Below, in pieces: positions 1 through 8,800 of a stretch of 31,400 nucleotides of DNA. The notes beneath the pieces are model-generated. The model made no database searches, had not been told where the DNA came from, and saw only the letters and a program-made list of their open reading frames with translations. A program made the position numbers and the translations under genes. Location of the stretch: positions 1 through 31,400 of the forward strand of contig JBDTVG010000126.1 of NCBI GenBank assembly GCA_040007395.1. The letters are read 5' to 3'. The stretch is from DATGFK01 sp040007395. GTDB taxonomy: Bacteria; Chloroflexota; Anaerolineae; Aggregatilineales; UBA2796. Position 1 is the first letter of the stretch, and each line of letters opens with the position of its first letter.

Positions 1-678
1 GCGGCGCGTCCACCCGGTCATCATGCCGTGCCGCAGATGGGCATGGGCTTCTGTTTGCTGTCCAATATTGCGATTGCGGCTCGCCATGCCCAACAGGCTT
101 ACGGCATCAAGCGTATCTTGATTGTCGATTACGACGTGCATCACGGTAACGGCACGCAAGATGTTTTCTACGCTGACCCGGATGTGCTGTTTCTTTCGAC
201 GCACCAATACCCTTGGTATCCGGGGACAGGCGCGGTCAACGACATCGGCAAAGGGTCAGGAGTCGGCGCGACGGTCAATGTTCCAGTGCCCGCCGAAACG
301 GGCGATCTCGGCTATCAACAGGTATTTGAGCGCATCGTGTGGCCTGTGGGGCGACGGTTCCAGCCCGAATTGATCCTTGTGTCGGCAGGGTTCGATGCAC
401 ACTGGGACGATCCGTTAGGGGAAACCAAGCTAAGTTTGAAGGGCTACGACGCCCTTACCCGTGAATTATTGGCAATGGCACAAGAATTATGCGGCGGCAA
501 GATTATCTTTGTGCTCGAAGGTGGTTATAATCTCGTTTCATTGAGCCACGCTGTCCTGAATGTGGGCTACGCACTGCTTGGCGAGAGTCAGCTGGTTGAT
601 CCGCTTGGGCCTGCCAAAAGCGGCGAACCCGACATCAGCGCCTTATTGAGCCAGATCGTGGCACTGCACAAGCTATAA
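1..678 (+). CDS. Class II histone deacetylase-like amidohydrolase (5' end cut off)
   Basis: This is the C-terminal part of a zinc-dependent deacetylase of the HDAC / acetoin-utilization / acetylpolyamine amidohydrolase superfamily. The frame is open from base 1, so the start lies outside the window. The fragment opens with the family signature RPPGHHA, followed by the metal-binding DYDVHHGNGTQ segment, the second metal-binding SAGFDAH motif, and VLEGGYN, which carries the usual catalytic Tyr. All catalytic landmarks that should lie in this half are present, so the gene looks intact apart from the window edge. In bacteria such enzymes remove acetyl groups from lysines, polyamines or small amides; the substrate cannot be read from the sequence. 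It ends before a short gap and a separate promoter, so it is probably not co-transcribed with the next gene. Confidence 0.93.
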   Translation, partial: AARPPGHHAVPQMGMGFCLLSNIAIAARHAQQAYGIKRILIVDYDVHHGNGTQDVFYADPDVLFLSTHQYPWYPGTGAVNDIGKGSGVGATVNVPVPAETGDLGYQQVFERIVWPVGRRFQPELILVSAGFDAHWDDPLGETKLSLKGYDALTRELLAMAQELCGGKIIFVLEGGYNLVSLSHAVLNVGYALLGESQLVDPLGPAKSGEPDISALLSQIVALHKL

Positions 679-744
679 ACGCAAGACAAACTTTCAAGAT
701 ATTTTGGGGCTGTGCAAGCCGCTGTAAACAGGACATGAGGGCGC

Positions 745-773
745 TTGCATTAATCCAGTATACGTTGCATAAT
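745..773 (+). promoter_or_regulatory. Candidate sigma70-type promoter for the TPR/DWL gene
   Basis: TTGCAT at 745-750 and CATAAT at 768-773 are separated by exactly 17 bp (4/6 and 5/6 matches to consensus). The -10 hexamer overlaps the upstream-most ATG (772), so a transcript would begin near 780. This favours the in-frame ATG at 820, which is preceded by GGTGAG, as the real start. Confidence 0.5.
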
Positions 774-819
774 GATCTTTTATCGGCGATCAGGCGGCAG
801 CAAGCCGTTGGTGAGCTTT

Positions 820-3800
820 ATGATCAATACGACGCTGCGGGCGTATCTTGACGAATTAAACTTACTGTTAGAACAAGAAGCGCTGGAAGAGGTGATGGGG
901 CATTGCCGCCATATCCTCCAGCACTTCCCCAAAAATGTAGAAATCTATCGGCTGCTTGGGCGGGCGCTGCTCGAAAAAAATCGACACCCAGAAGCGGCGG
1001 ATGTTTTCGAGCGGGTGCTAAGTGCGCTGCCTAACGATTTTGTGGCGCATCTCGGTATGAGCAGTATTGCTGAGGAACAGGGTCAACTCCCCAACGCGAT
1101 CTGGCATATTGAACGTGCTTACGAACAGCAACCCAATAATCCGGCACTCCAAGCTGAGATTAAGCGCCTGATCGAAAAGCGCGATGGGATGCAGCCAGAG
1201 CGTGTCCAGCTTACGCAAGGGGGGTTGGCGACTCTCTATGCGAAGGGTCGGCTGTACGAACAAGCCATTACCGAACTGAATAATGCGCTCCAACAGATGC
1301 CGGAGCGGGTGGATCTTGAACTTTTGCTGGCTCAGGTGCTCTGGGAAAGCGAACGTCCCGTTGAAGCGGCGGAAACCGCACTACAGGTGTTGGATAAACT
1401 GCCCGACAGCCTTGAAGCCAATACGATTATGGCCTCGTTGTGGCTGCAAGGTGGGCGACCTTCCGATGCTGCGCCATTTGTAACACGATTGGAACAACTC
1501 GATCCGTTTCTGGCGTGGGCAACCGTGAACCCCGACGGCAAAGAACTCCCGCGCAATGCCTTTCAACTCCCCCGGCTAGATTGGGATGCACGCGCCGCCG
1601 CCGTCCTTTCTAGCGGCGATGCGCCCGCGTGGGCTGATGCGATCAGCAATGCCTTTGAATCGCCACAATCGGTGTCACTCATGGGCGGTGTCACGAACTG
1701 GCTGGAAAGTGCGGTGCCAAATGCCACGCCTACGCCAGCGCCAAGCAGTTCGCCCAAGTCCAGTCTGCTCAGTGCTAAGATGGCTGAGGTTGCGTCGGAA
1801 GATGACGAAGTGCCCGATTGGTTCAAGGGCGTTGATTTGCCATCCAATGCCCCTGCGCCTGCCAACAGTGCTATTGATCTGGGTCAGCCGCGCCCGCCCG
1901 TCGTCACGTCAACATCGAATATTGCGGTACCGTCATGGTTAGATGATGCGCTGCCCAGCCAACCCCAAGACGATGAACAACTACCCTCTGGATTCACCGA
2001 TCTGCTAGCCAATAGAAATACAGGTGCGACCTCAAGGTCGTCTGTCGAAAATCTGGAGATGCCCGACTGGTTGGCAGATGTTGAACCGAAACAGAGTCCT
2101 GCCGCGCTCGATGCGATGTCATGGTTGGCGACTGGGCCGTTGACTCCGCCCGAAGAAATGATGGCTAATCCCGCCCCTACTACCGCTGAGACTGCCAGTA
2201 ACACGCCGGATTGGTTGGTAGATGCTGAACCCGCGCAGACCCCAGAGGCGCTCGATGCGATGTCATGGCTATCGACTGGGCCACTGACTCCTGTAGAAGA
2301 CGAAACGCCCGCTGCACAGGCGGAGTATCAAGACAATACAGTAGACGATGAAATGTCGTGGTTATCTGGCGTGCCAGAGACTCCTGCGGAAGAATCGCCT
2401 GCTGAAATGTTAGCGGCCCCAGAGTTCACCAATGTCAATGCCGATCAGGGCTTGGAATTTTCAAGCGATGCGGGCGATTTTAGCAATCTGAATGATCTGT
2501 TTGCCGATTCGTTTCCGTCACCAGCGGCAGAACCAGCGGATCAAACGCTGGATTGGTCAGCCAACAGAGCCGAGCCTGATCCAGAAATCACGGCTTCGAT
2601 GTTCGAGATGGACGCGGCGGAACCAACCGACAATATCCCCGATTGGATGAGGAATAGTATGCCGGATTCTGAATCACAGTCCGAATCTGCCGCTCAGGAA
2701 GATCACCCAGCATGGATGAGCCTCGATTCTACGCCGCAATCCGAGTTAGACTCATCGCCCACCGCTGAAGATGATGCGTTTGCATGGATGCAAGGTGATT
2801 CGAACGCGCCTGTCGAATCGGAGCCATCCCAATATGAAGCTGAACTGAGTACAACTGCCGATTGGTTTGGCAGTGCTACACAGGATGATCCACAAAACTC
2901 CACTACTGAAGATGATCCGCTGGCGTGGATGCAGTCTGATACGAATAGCACGGTTGCATCTGAGCCGGAAGCGATGGCAGAGGACAATGATCCGCTAGCG
3001 TGGATGCGTGGCGGAGAAACTAGCTCAACGCCTGAACCGGAAATGGTCGCTAGCGACGATGATCCGCTGGCATGGATGCAGTCTGATGCAAATAGCACAG
3101 TTGAATCTGAACCAGAAGCGATGGCAGAGGACAATGATCCGCTGGCATGGATGCGTGGCGGAGAAACTAGCTCAACGCCTGAACCGGAAATGGTGGCTAG
3201 CGACGATGATCCGCTGGCGTGGATGCAGTCTGATACAAATAGTACAGTTGCATCTGAACCAGAAGCCACGACTGAGGACAATGATCCGCTGGCATGGATG
3301 CATACCTATAGCATAGAGTCAGAGGATGCCCCGCAGAGCGAAGCCGTATCTGATCTGTCCGATGGGTCTGATTTTGCTAACTGGGCAACTGGCACGGCTC
3401 AAGATCAAGAAGACGAAGCTTTGTCGCCCGGTGATGCGCCGGACTGGTTATCGCGTATGGCTCCGAGTTCAAGCGGGATGGCGGCTGAATCAACTTTCTC
3501 CAATGATTTGAATAATCTGACTGATTCCGATGATCTCAACGATCTAGGCTTTGCGAATCTGAGTAGTGACGAATCGTCTGGGACATTGGATTGGACTCCA
3601 GCTGTCGAAGCCTCCTCCGCAACATCCCAAGAATCGGCTGGTGCGGAATTGGAAGATGAATGGCTCGCCTCGTTTGAATCCTCATCGGAAACCCAGCCCG
3701 AAGAGTTTGGCTTTACTCCGACGGATGCAAATGTAGGGTGGCAAGCGACTTCGGAAACTCCACCAGTGACTCCCAGTCCTGATCAACCTAAAATGCAGCC

Positions 3801-4842
3801 TACGGCTGAGGAAGATTGGCTTGGCTCATTGGCTTCTGGCAACACGGCAGAGACTGGCAGTCTTGCTCCTTCCGGTGACGATTGGTTCACAACTGTTGCC
3901 GCGGATACGAATTGGCTGACGAGTTCAACTCCTGAGCCAGCTTCGACAGCATCAACGGGGCAACCTTTAGATATGCTGGTGGACTTTGGCGCAGAGGATA
4001 CAGACGAACCAGCCTTGGCAACGGGTGACGCGCCCGATTGGCTATCGAATATGGCTCCGGCAAGCAGCGCTGCGCCGTCCGCGTCGCTAGACGATCTTGA
4101 CTTTGGCAGCTTTGGCACGGACGAGGCTGACGAACCAGCGTTGGCAGCAGGTGATGCTCCAGATTGGCTCTCGAATATGGCTCCGGCAAGCGCTGCCGCG
4201 CCTTCCGCGTCGCTGGACGATTTTGATTTTGGCAGCTTTGGCACAGCGGACACGGACGAACCAGCCTTGGCAGCGGGTGATGCTCCTGACTGGCTATCGA
4301 ATATAGCTCCGGCAAGTGCGGCTACACCCGCGCCTTCCGCGTCGCTAGATGATTTTGACTTTAGCAGCTTTGGCACGGACGAGGCGGATGAACCAGTCTT
4401 AGCAGCAGGTGATGCGCCTGACTGGTTGTCAAACATGGCTCCGGCAAGTGCTGCTGAAATTGATGAAGTTGAACCGTTGGGCGCACGGGATTTAACTCCC
4501 ACGCCAAATAGCGAACCTGCCCTGCCTCCGATGGCTGATGCACCAGATTGGCTCTCGGCGTTCTCAATGGATGATGCAGAAACATCTGCTCAAACAGCGT
4601 CTACGGCTAATGTTGGTCAGTCTGAACCCGCCAATTCCAGTAGTTCGGCAGGCTCCAATTTTGACACAGTTGCACAACCTGCAAATCTGGTGAATACTAG
4701 TTCTAAATCCAGTGAAGGATCACCTTCATTTAGTTTTGATCGTGCTCCAGCTTGGATGCGAAAGAAAAAAACTTCGGACGGCGGGCGTGCTGCACAGGCC
4801 CCAAAGAACCAGAAAGATGACACACCGGACTGGCTCAAGTAG
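820..4842 (+). CDS. Large acidic TPR protein with many D-W-L/M repeat motifs
   Basis: About 1340 residues. The first ~235 residues form tetratricopeptide-like helical repeats, for example RLLGRALLEKNRHPEAADVF and the segment around GRLYEQAITELNNALQQMP, a scaffold for protein-protein contact. The rest is low-complexity, acidic and Ser/Ala/Pro-rich, probably disordered. It is punctuated by short hydrophobic motifs such as PDWL, DPLAWM and DAPDWLSNMAP, which could be linear docking sites. Two arrays of near-identical tandem repeats lie inside it. No signal peptide, membrane segment or catalytic domain is visible. The start at 820 is preferred to 772 because of the promoter overlap and the GGTGAG ribosome site. 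The next gene has the same style with its TPR at the opposite end, so the two may work as a pair. The biochemical role is unknown; it is probably a scaffold. Confidence 0.88.
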   Translation: MINTTLRAYLDELNLLLEQEALEEVMGHCRHILQHFPKNVEIYRLLGRALLEKNRHPEAADVFERVLSALPNDFVAHLGMSSIAEEQGQLPNAIWHIERAYEQQPNNPALQAEIKRLIEKRDGMQPERVQLTQGGLATLYAKGRLYEQAITELNNALQQMPERVDLELLLAQVLWESERPVEAAETALQVLDKLPDSLEANTIMASLWLQGGRPSDAAPFVTRLEQLDPFLAWATVNPDGKELPRNAFQLPRLDWDARAAAVLSSGDAPAWADAISNAFESPQSVSLMGGVTNWLESAVPNATPTPAPSSSPKSSLLSAKMAEVASEDDEVPDWFKGVDLPSNAPAPANSAIDLGQPRPPVVTSTSNIAVPSWLDDALPSQPQDDEQLPSGFTDLLANRNTGATSRSSVENLEMPDWLADVEPKQSPAALDAMSWLATGPLTPPEEMMANPAPTTAETASNTPDWLVDAEPAQTPEALDAMSWLSTGPLTPVEDETPAAQAEYQDNTVDDEMSWLSGVPETPAEESPAEMLAAPEFTNVNADQGLEFSSDAGDFSNLNDLFADSFPSPAAEPADQTLDWSANRAEPDPEITASMFEMDAAEPTDNIPDWMRNSMPDSESQSESAAQEDHPAWMSLDSTPQSELDSSPTAEDDAFAWMQGDSNAPVESEPSQYEAELSTTADWFGSATQDDPQNSTTEDDPLAWMQSDTNSTVASEPEAMAEDNDPLAWMRGGETSSTPEPEMVASDDDPLAWMQSDANSTVESEPEAMAEDNDPLAWMRGGETSSTPEPEMVASDDDPLAWMQSDTNSTVASEPEATTEDNDPLAWMHTYSIESEDAPQSEAVSDLSDGSDFANWATGTAQDQEDEALSPGDAPDWLSRMAPSSSGMAAESTFSNDLNNLTDSDDLNDLGFANLSSDESSGTLDWTPAVEASSATSQESAGAELEDEWLASFESSSETQPEEFGFTPTDANVGWQATSETPPVTPSPDQPKMQPTAEEDWLGSLASGNTAETGSLAPSGDDWFTTVAADTNWLTSSTPEPASTASTGQPLDMLVDFGAEDTDEPALATGDAPDWLSNMAPASSAAPSASLDDLDFGSFGTDEADEPALAAGDAPDWLSNMAPASAAAPSASLDDFDFGSFGTADTDEPALAAGDAPDWLSNIAPASAATPAPSASLDDFDFSSFGTDEADEPVLAAGDAPDWLSNMAPASAAEIDEVEPLGARDLTPTPNSEPALPPMADAPDWLSAFSMDDAETSAQTASTANVGQSEPANSSSSAGSNFDTVAQPANLVNTSSKSSEGSPSFSFDRAPAWMRKKKTSDGGRAAQAPKNQKDDTPDWLK
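2911..3300 (+). repeat. In-frame tandem repeat, 147-bp unit, about 2.6 copies
   Basis: Units start at 2911, 3058 and 3205, exactly 147 bp (49 codons) apart, with few differences between copies. Each unit encodes two half-motifs, DDPLAWMQSD and DNDPLAWMRGGE, joined by Glu/Ser/Pro-rich linkers. The near-identity at DNA level suggests recent duplication or gene conversion. The repeats lie inside the TPR/DWL gene and keep its frame. Confidence 0.9.
4003..4455 (+). repeat. In-frame tandem repeat, 126-bp unit (last interval 132 bp), about 3.6 copies
   Basis: The unit beginning DEPALAAGDAPDWLSNMAP recurs at 4003, 4129, 4255 and 4387. The spacing is 126, 126 and 132 bp; the third unit carries two extra codons (Pro-Ala). 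Each unit ends with an aromatic-acidic stretch of the type DDFDFGSFGT. It is a second, independent repeat family inside the same gene. Confidence 0.9.
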
Positions 4843-4903
4843 TAATCTGGCAGCCAGCAGCATTCAACGCCTTACCATCGGAACTCGTTAAGGAGGCAAG
4901 CAC

Positions 4904-7249
4904 ATGGCACCGCCACCCAATTCGGGCGACGCCAATAACAAGAATGATGATGACCCGCTGGGCGGTTTGGACCCGATGGCGTGGCTAGAAAGCCTTGCTG
5001 CGCGTCAGGGTGCCAACGCCGATGAACTAACCACCAAGGCGGATCTGGACATTCCTGTTCTACCGGAGGATACGGTCGTGGATATACCGGGATATACGCC
5101 CGGTTACGATGTTGGCAAGTCTACCTATACCGCATCACAGGCTGCCAAGCCACCGGAGAAGGCCACACCCACGCCTGTCACACCACCTGTCGTAGCCACT
5201 CCCGAACCAGCGGCCTCGACTGCACCCGCCAGCGATGATCCTTTCGGCGGTATGGACCCGATGGCATGGCTGGAAAGCCTTGCTAAACGTCAGGGCGCAA
5301 ATACCGACGAACTGACCACCACGGCGGATCTGGACATTCCAGTGCTGCCCGAAGATACCGTCGTCGATATGCCGGGATACACGCCCGGTTACGATGTCGG
5401 CAAATCTACCTATACCGCCTCACAACCGACTAAGCCGCCGGAAATGGCGACACCGCCACCTGAGCCGATGCCCGAACCAGTGGCTTCGACTGCGCCTGCT
5501 GCCGACGATCCGTTAGGCGGTATGGACCCAATGGATTGGCTCGAAAATTTGGCAAAACAGGGCAACGAGCCGAGTTACGAAGAGTACGACTCATCGGTCA
5601 GTGTGAGCGAAACGGAACTGCCTGAACTAGACCTGAGCGAAACGGAACTGCCCGTTCTCGACCTGAGCGAATCCGCCACCGAAACGGGCAGTATGTCTGC
5701 TGAGGAAGCGGCGGCTCTGCTTGGCCTTGAGCCAGTCGGCAGTGCAGAAGATTCAAGCGTAACTGACTTTGACTTTTTTAGCAGTTCGGACTCGTCAGAC
5801 CCGATGGACTGGCTCGAAAATCTTGCCGCCAATCAGGATATAACCTTCGAGAGTTCGGACTTTTCTACCGATTTTTCGGCCTTCGACGCGCCTAGCCAGT
5901 ATACAGGCGAGACGATGGACCCCCAAGATGCAATGTCGTTCCTCGAAGACCTTGCCAAAGCACAGGCTAGCGAAACGCCGAGTTATACCCCGGATTACAG
6001 TTCATTCGAGGAAGAAGCCGCGACCAGTGCAGCCCCCGCCGAACTGGGTGGCATGTCTAACGACATCAACGAGGTACAGCGCTGGCTCGAAGCACAGGCG
6101 CAGAATCTCGAACAAACACGGGTCGAACTGGAAACTGAACCCGACGCTGCTGATCTGCCCCCGGCGGAACCTGCTTCGGAGATTCCAGCGTGGCTGACTC
6201 AGTCGATGCCGCCCGCCGACATCGCCCCACGTCAGCGTACTCCCGCTCTGAGCAACGACATCACATTGCCACCCGTACCCAGCGAGTTACCTGCGTGGTT
6301 GCAGTCTCCGCAGCCTGAACCACTCAGTAATTTCGAGGAAGACCTATTCCAGTCGATCAGTGAGGCAGAACCACAGGTTGCACAGGCGATTGAAGAGCCT
6401 GTCCTGACGGACGAGGAATTGGAACTGCTGACGCGACCTTCGTCCCCTGCCGAAGTGGACTCGTGGGCGGAAGCACTGGACGAAGAATACGAGCGCAAAA
6501 GCGCAGGCGACGACTCGGTACCAGACTGGTATCTTGAAGCCCTGCAACGTGCCGAGCCGGATCTCCCGCGTACTGGAATGCTACCGCCGCTTGAACCACA
6601 AGCGCAAGAAGCCCAAACTCAGGAGCCGGAACCTGCCGTCGAGTCAGTTGGCTACACTGGAATGCCCGATTGGTTGAGTCCGTCTGAGAGCGATGAGCCT
6701 GTCGCAGAGGCGCTACCGGGCGAAATCCCGTCGTGGCTAACCGATATGGCGGCAGCAGCATCAACGCCAGTCGCCAGCACTACGATTACCCCGGCGGAAC
6801 CCGTCGAAGTGATTACCTCGGCTGAGCCAGTTGAACTCCCGGATTGGCTCAGAGCGGCTGCACCGACCCCGCCACCTATACCTGAACCTGTCGCGGAAGC
6901 GCCGCTACCACCTATGGCAACGCCTGTTACGCCGCCTACACCCGTCAAAGCACCGCCACCGGTCGTGGCTCAGACAACACCGAGTAGTGCCGCGCCGGAA
7001 CACCATGCACGCTTACAGAAGGCTCGCGAATTGGTTGCCAACGGCGAACATCATGCCAGCCTCGAACACTATCAGGCGTTGATCGACTCGTCGCAGTTGC
7101 TTGAGGAATCCGGCGGAGACTTGATCAAGCTGGTCGAGCAGCACCCCAAAGATCCGCGTACTCGCCGTTTGTTGGGCGATACCTATATGCGGCTGGGCGA
7201 CCTGCAAACGGCTCTAGATACCTATCGCAGCGCGTTGGATCAACTGTAA
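4904..7249 (+). CDS. Acidic repeat protein with DPMAWLESLA motifs and C-terminal TPR
   Basis: 781 residues, starting 7 nt after a strong AAGGAGG (4890-4896). The N-terminal third holds two near-identical ~90-95-residue modules plus the start of a third. Each begins DD-P-GG-DPMAWLESLA and contains the VLPEDTVVD and PGYTPGYDVGKSTYTAS blocks. Further single motifs follow (DPMDWLENLA, DAMSFLEDLA, IPAWL, LPDWL) in acidic, Pro-rich linkers. The last ~80 residues are helical and TPR-like, including DPRTRRLLGDTYMRLGDLQ. There is no signal peptide or catalytic motif. It lies 61 nt after the TPR/DWL gene, most likely in the same transcript, and mirrors it in architecture. A transcription terminator follows. 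Function not recognised; I infer a partner scaffold. Confidence 0.88.
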   Translation: MAPPPNSGDANNKNDDDPLGGLDPMAWLESLAARQGANADELTTKADLDIPVLPEDTVVDIPGYTPGYDVGKSTYTASQAAKPPEKATPTPVTPPVVATPEPAASTAPASDDPFGGMDPMAWLESLAKRQGANTDELTTTADLDIPVLPEDTVVDMPGYTPGYDVGKSTYTASQPTKPPEMATPPPEPMPEPVASTAPAADDPLGGMDPMDWLENLAKQGNEPSYEEYDSSVSVSETELPELDLSETELPVLDLSESATETGSMSAEEAAALLGLEPVGSAEDSSVTDFDFFSSSDSSDPMDWLENLAANQDITFESSDFSTDFSAFDAPSQYTGETMDPQDAMSFLEDLAKAQASETPSYTPDYSSFEEEAATSAAPAELGGMSNDINEVQRWLEAQAQNLEQTRVELETEPDAADLPPAEPASEIPAWLTQSMPPADIAPRQRTPALSNDITLPPVPSELPAWLQSPQPEPLSNFEEDLFQSISEAEPQVAQAIEEPVLTDEELELLTRPSSPAEVDSWAEALDEEYERKSAGDDSVPDWYLEALQRAEPDLPRTGMLPPLEPQAQEAQTQEPEPAVESVGYTGMPDWLSPSESDEPVAEALPGEIPSWLTDMAAAASTPVASTTITPAEPVEVITSAEPVELPDWLRAAAPTPPPIPEPVAEAPLPPMATPVTPPTPVKAPPPVVAQTTPSSAAPEHHARLQKARELVANGEHHASLEHYQALIDSSQLLEESGGDLIKLVEQHPKDPRTRRLLGDTYMRLGDLQTALDTYRSALDQL
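4949..5560 (+). repeat. In-frame long tandem modules, 285 and 270 bp
   Basis: Module starts (DD-P-GG-DPM) lie at 4949, 5234 and 5504, spaced 285 and 270 bp. The first two copies share almost the whole sequence, including LDIPVLPEDTVVD and GYTPGYDVGKSTYTAS. The third keeps only the opening ~22 residues. Differences in copy length come from the Pro/Thr linker. Confidence 0.88.
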
Positions 7250-7276
7250 ACGACGGGCTGTTAGTTTTAGCCATTG

Positions 7277-7310
7277 ACGGGCTGGATAACGCTATCCAGC
7301 CCGTTTGTTG
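7277..7310 (+). terminator. Intrinsic terminator after the repeat-protein pair
   Basis: ACGGGCTGGATA at 7277-7288 pairs perfectly with TATCCAGCCCGT at 7293-7304 across a 4-nt loop, and is followed by TTTGTTG. The 12-bp GC-rich stem just after the stop codon at 7249 separates this operon from ndk. Confidence 0.85.
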
Positions 7311-7359
7311 TGTGATTGCATGAGACTCATTTACTTATCAGTATATCAGGAGAAATTTC

Positions 7360-7815
7360 GTGGAGCGGACATTAATCATCATTAAGCCCGATGGCGTGCA
7401 GCGCGGTTTGACAGGCGAGATCGTGCGACGGTTTGAGCAGCGCGGCTTGAAGATCGCCGCGATGAAGTTCATGATGGTCGAGCGGTCACTGGCGGAGCAG
7501 CATTACGCCATCCATCAGGGCAAGCCCTTTTATGCGGGTCTGGTCGATTACATTGTGTCGGGGCCAGTGCTGGTCATGGCGCTGGAAGGCACGAATGCAG
7601 TCTTGGCGGCGCGTGGCACGATTGGCGAAACTAACCCCGCCAAAGCCGCTGCTGGCACAATTCGCGGCGATCTCGGTCTGGAGATTGGACGCAACCTCGT
7701 TCACGGCTCAGATAGCCCAGAGAACGGGGAGAATGAGATCGCGCTGTGGTTCAAGCCGAACGAGTTGGTGACATGGCAGCGCAGCACCGATAGCTGGCTG
7801 TTCGAGAAACCCTAA
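7360..7815 (+). CDS. ndk: Nucleoside diphosphate kinase
   Basis: 151 residues, a full-length NDP kinase that transfers the gamma-phosphate of ATP to nucleoside diphosphates in the cytoplasm. The N-terminus MERTLIIIKPDGVQRG is the family signature. The catalytic histidine is H115 in the RNLVHGSDS motif, and the ATP-site motif GTIRGDLG precedes it. The start is GTG, placed by AGGAGA at 7348-7353 with six bases of spacing. It stands alone between two strong terminators, so it is probably monocistronic. Confidence 0.97.
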   Translation: MERTLIIIKPDGVQRGLTGEIVRRFEQRGLKIAAMKFMMVERSLAEQHYAIHQGKPFYAGLVDYIVSGPVLVMALEGTNAVLAARGTIGETNPAKAAAGTIRGDLGLEIGRNLVHGSDSPENGENEIALWFKPNELVTWQRSTDSWLFEKP

Positions 7816-7849
7816 CTCGCCCAACGGTATTCACGCAAAGTTTAACAAC

Positions 7850-7875
7850 AAGCCCGCCTTAACCAGCGGGCTTTT
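7850..7875 (+). terminator. Intrinsic terminator after ndk
   Basis: AAGCCCGC (7850-7857) pairs with GCGGGCTT (7866-7873) around an 8-nt loop, and the T-run begins inside the stem. It lies 35 nt after the ndk stop codon. Confidence 0.85.
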
Positions 7876-7976
7876 CATTTCTCTACAATATCCCTAATTT
7901 GCTCTAAAAGGCCCCTTCCTTGCACGACCATAGCTACACGACCAAAACTACAATACGTATCGTGCAGCGAGCGCCC

Positions 7977-8360
7977 TTACTGGCTCATTTCCGATAGCTC
8001 AACTCTAGCGCTGACAATATGAGGTTCAAGTTCCAACAGGCTGTACTGGATCTTGCGCCCGATTTCGCTGTATTGTTCCTCTGTACCATTAAACACAAAC
8101 TCATCTTCTATCGCATCGCTGTCCTTCACAACCTGCGAAACGATTGCATTCATACCGTCGGTAATTAGCACCGCTTCGTCGATTTGGGGCAGGTTTACGT
8201 CCTTGCTGATGAGGCTTTCCTGCACGTTTTTTATCAGATCCCACAAACTTCTGACGGATTTGAAGTCTATTTCGCCGTCCTGTGTCCAGTTACTCTCGAT
8301 CTTATAGTAAAACACGTAGAAGTTCGCGTCGAGCGCTACAATTTCGTCTGAAAAATTCAT
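7977..8360 (-). CDS. Small acidic protein of unknown function
   Basis: 127 residues if started at the ATG whose first base is 8360, which is preceded on the minus strand by AAGGAACCAAC; a longer frame starts at 8387 but lacks such a site. The protein is acidic and soluble-looking, with alternating helical and beta-like segments. It has no signal peptide, membrane segment or motif I recognise. A short piece, VLITDGMNAIVSQVV, looks like a buried strand-helix unit. It is transcribed away from the accessory cassette; a perfect minus-strand TATAAT at 8422-8427 lies upstream. It could be cargo of the accessory region or an old resident gene; the sequence does not decide. Confidence 0.6.
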   Translation of the reverse strand: MNFSDEIVALDANFYVFYYKIESNWTQDGEIDFKSVRSLWDLIKNVQESLISKDVNLPQIDEAVLITDGMNAIVSQVVKDSDAIEDEFVFNGTEEQYSEIGRKIQYSLLELEPHIVSARVELSEMSQ

Positions 8361-8387
8361 GTTGGTTCCTTGCGCTTTGAGTACCAT

Positions 8388-8427
8388 TTGACTTATTTTT
8401 CACCCTACTATATGGTTGGATATTATA
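8388..8427. promoter_or_regulatory. Candidate divergent promoters between the small unknown gene and the cassette
   Basis: On the plus strand, TTGACT (8388-8393) and TATGGT (8411-8416) are 17 bp apart and point towards the split membrane gene and the TerB cassette. On the minus strand, a perfect TATAAT covers 8422-8427 and points to the small unknown gene; its -35 match is poor. The two overlap closely, so transcription in the two directions could interfere. Confidence 0.38.
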
Positions 8428-8510
8428 CAACGCACACCAAGACTACGGAAAATCGCGTATTGCACAATAGAACTTAGCATACAGATAGGCTGCATAAGGA
8501 ATTCAATAGA

Positions 8511-8800
8511 ATGACCAGTGAAACAGAAAACCCTTTACCAGACGCGGAAAGTTATTTCAAAACAAAGATTTTAACCCAAACATACGAGACATTGACGTTT
8601 ATAACAGTCTAAGGGACGAACTTCTTAAGCGTCTCGACATTCGGTATCAATTGGTGAATTATGCGCTCATAACTACGGGTGTAATTTTGCCAGCAGGACT
8701 ACCGTTCAAATCAGCACTTGTCTTGTTTGCATATCCGGTCTTGGGGATGGGTTTAGCATTTGCTTGGCAAGATAACCACAATTGGATGAGACATATTATG
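8511..8800 (+). pseudogene. Small two-helix membrane protein, frameshifted and split by an IS (5' part)
   Basis: An ATG at 8511 follows AAGGA (8496-8500) and encodes MTSETENPLPDAESYF before running into a stop at 8611-8613. One frame away (a -1 shift near 8556) the frame opens into QNKDFNPNIRDIDVYNSLRD and continues with LLKRLDIRYQ. Two membrane segments follow (around LVNYALITTGVILPAGL and SALVLFAYPVLGMGLAFAW). The second frame has no usable start of its own, so an indel is the simplest reading. The frame is then cut at 8800 by the IS982-family element. The Y-N-SLRDELLKR-D-RYQ pattern before two helices recalls a family of small uncharacterised bacterial membrane proteins. It appears to have been the first gene of the cassette operon. 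Confidence 0.62.

Noticed and set aside
772..819. Upstream ATG (772) as the start of the TPR/DWL gene
   Set aside because: It overlaps the -10 hexamer of the best promoter and has no ribosome site; ATG 820 has GGTGAG before it.
2703..3281. A 192-residue minus-strand open frame across the 147-bp repeats
   Set aside because: It is the antisense shadow of the repeat array: Ser/Gly-rich and as periodic as the sense gene, with no ribosome site or family resemblance.
2911..4455. Possible CRISPR array because of regular repeats
   Set aside because: Units are 126-147 bp, contiguous without unique spacers, and translate in frame within one protein.
3783..4502. A 239-residue minus-strand open frame across the 126-bp repeats
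   Set aside because: Same reason: stop-free antisense of a biased repeat. The plus-strand TPR protein explains the region.
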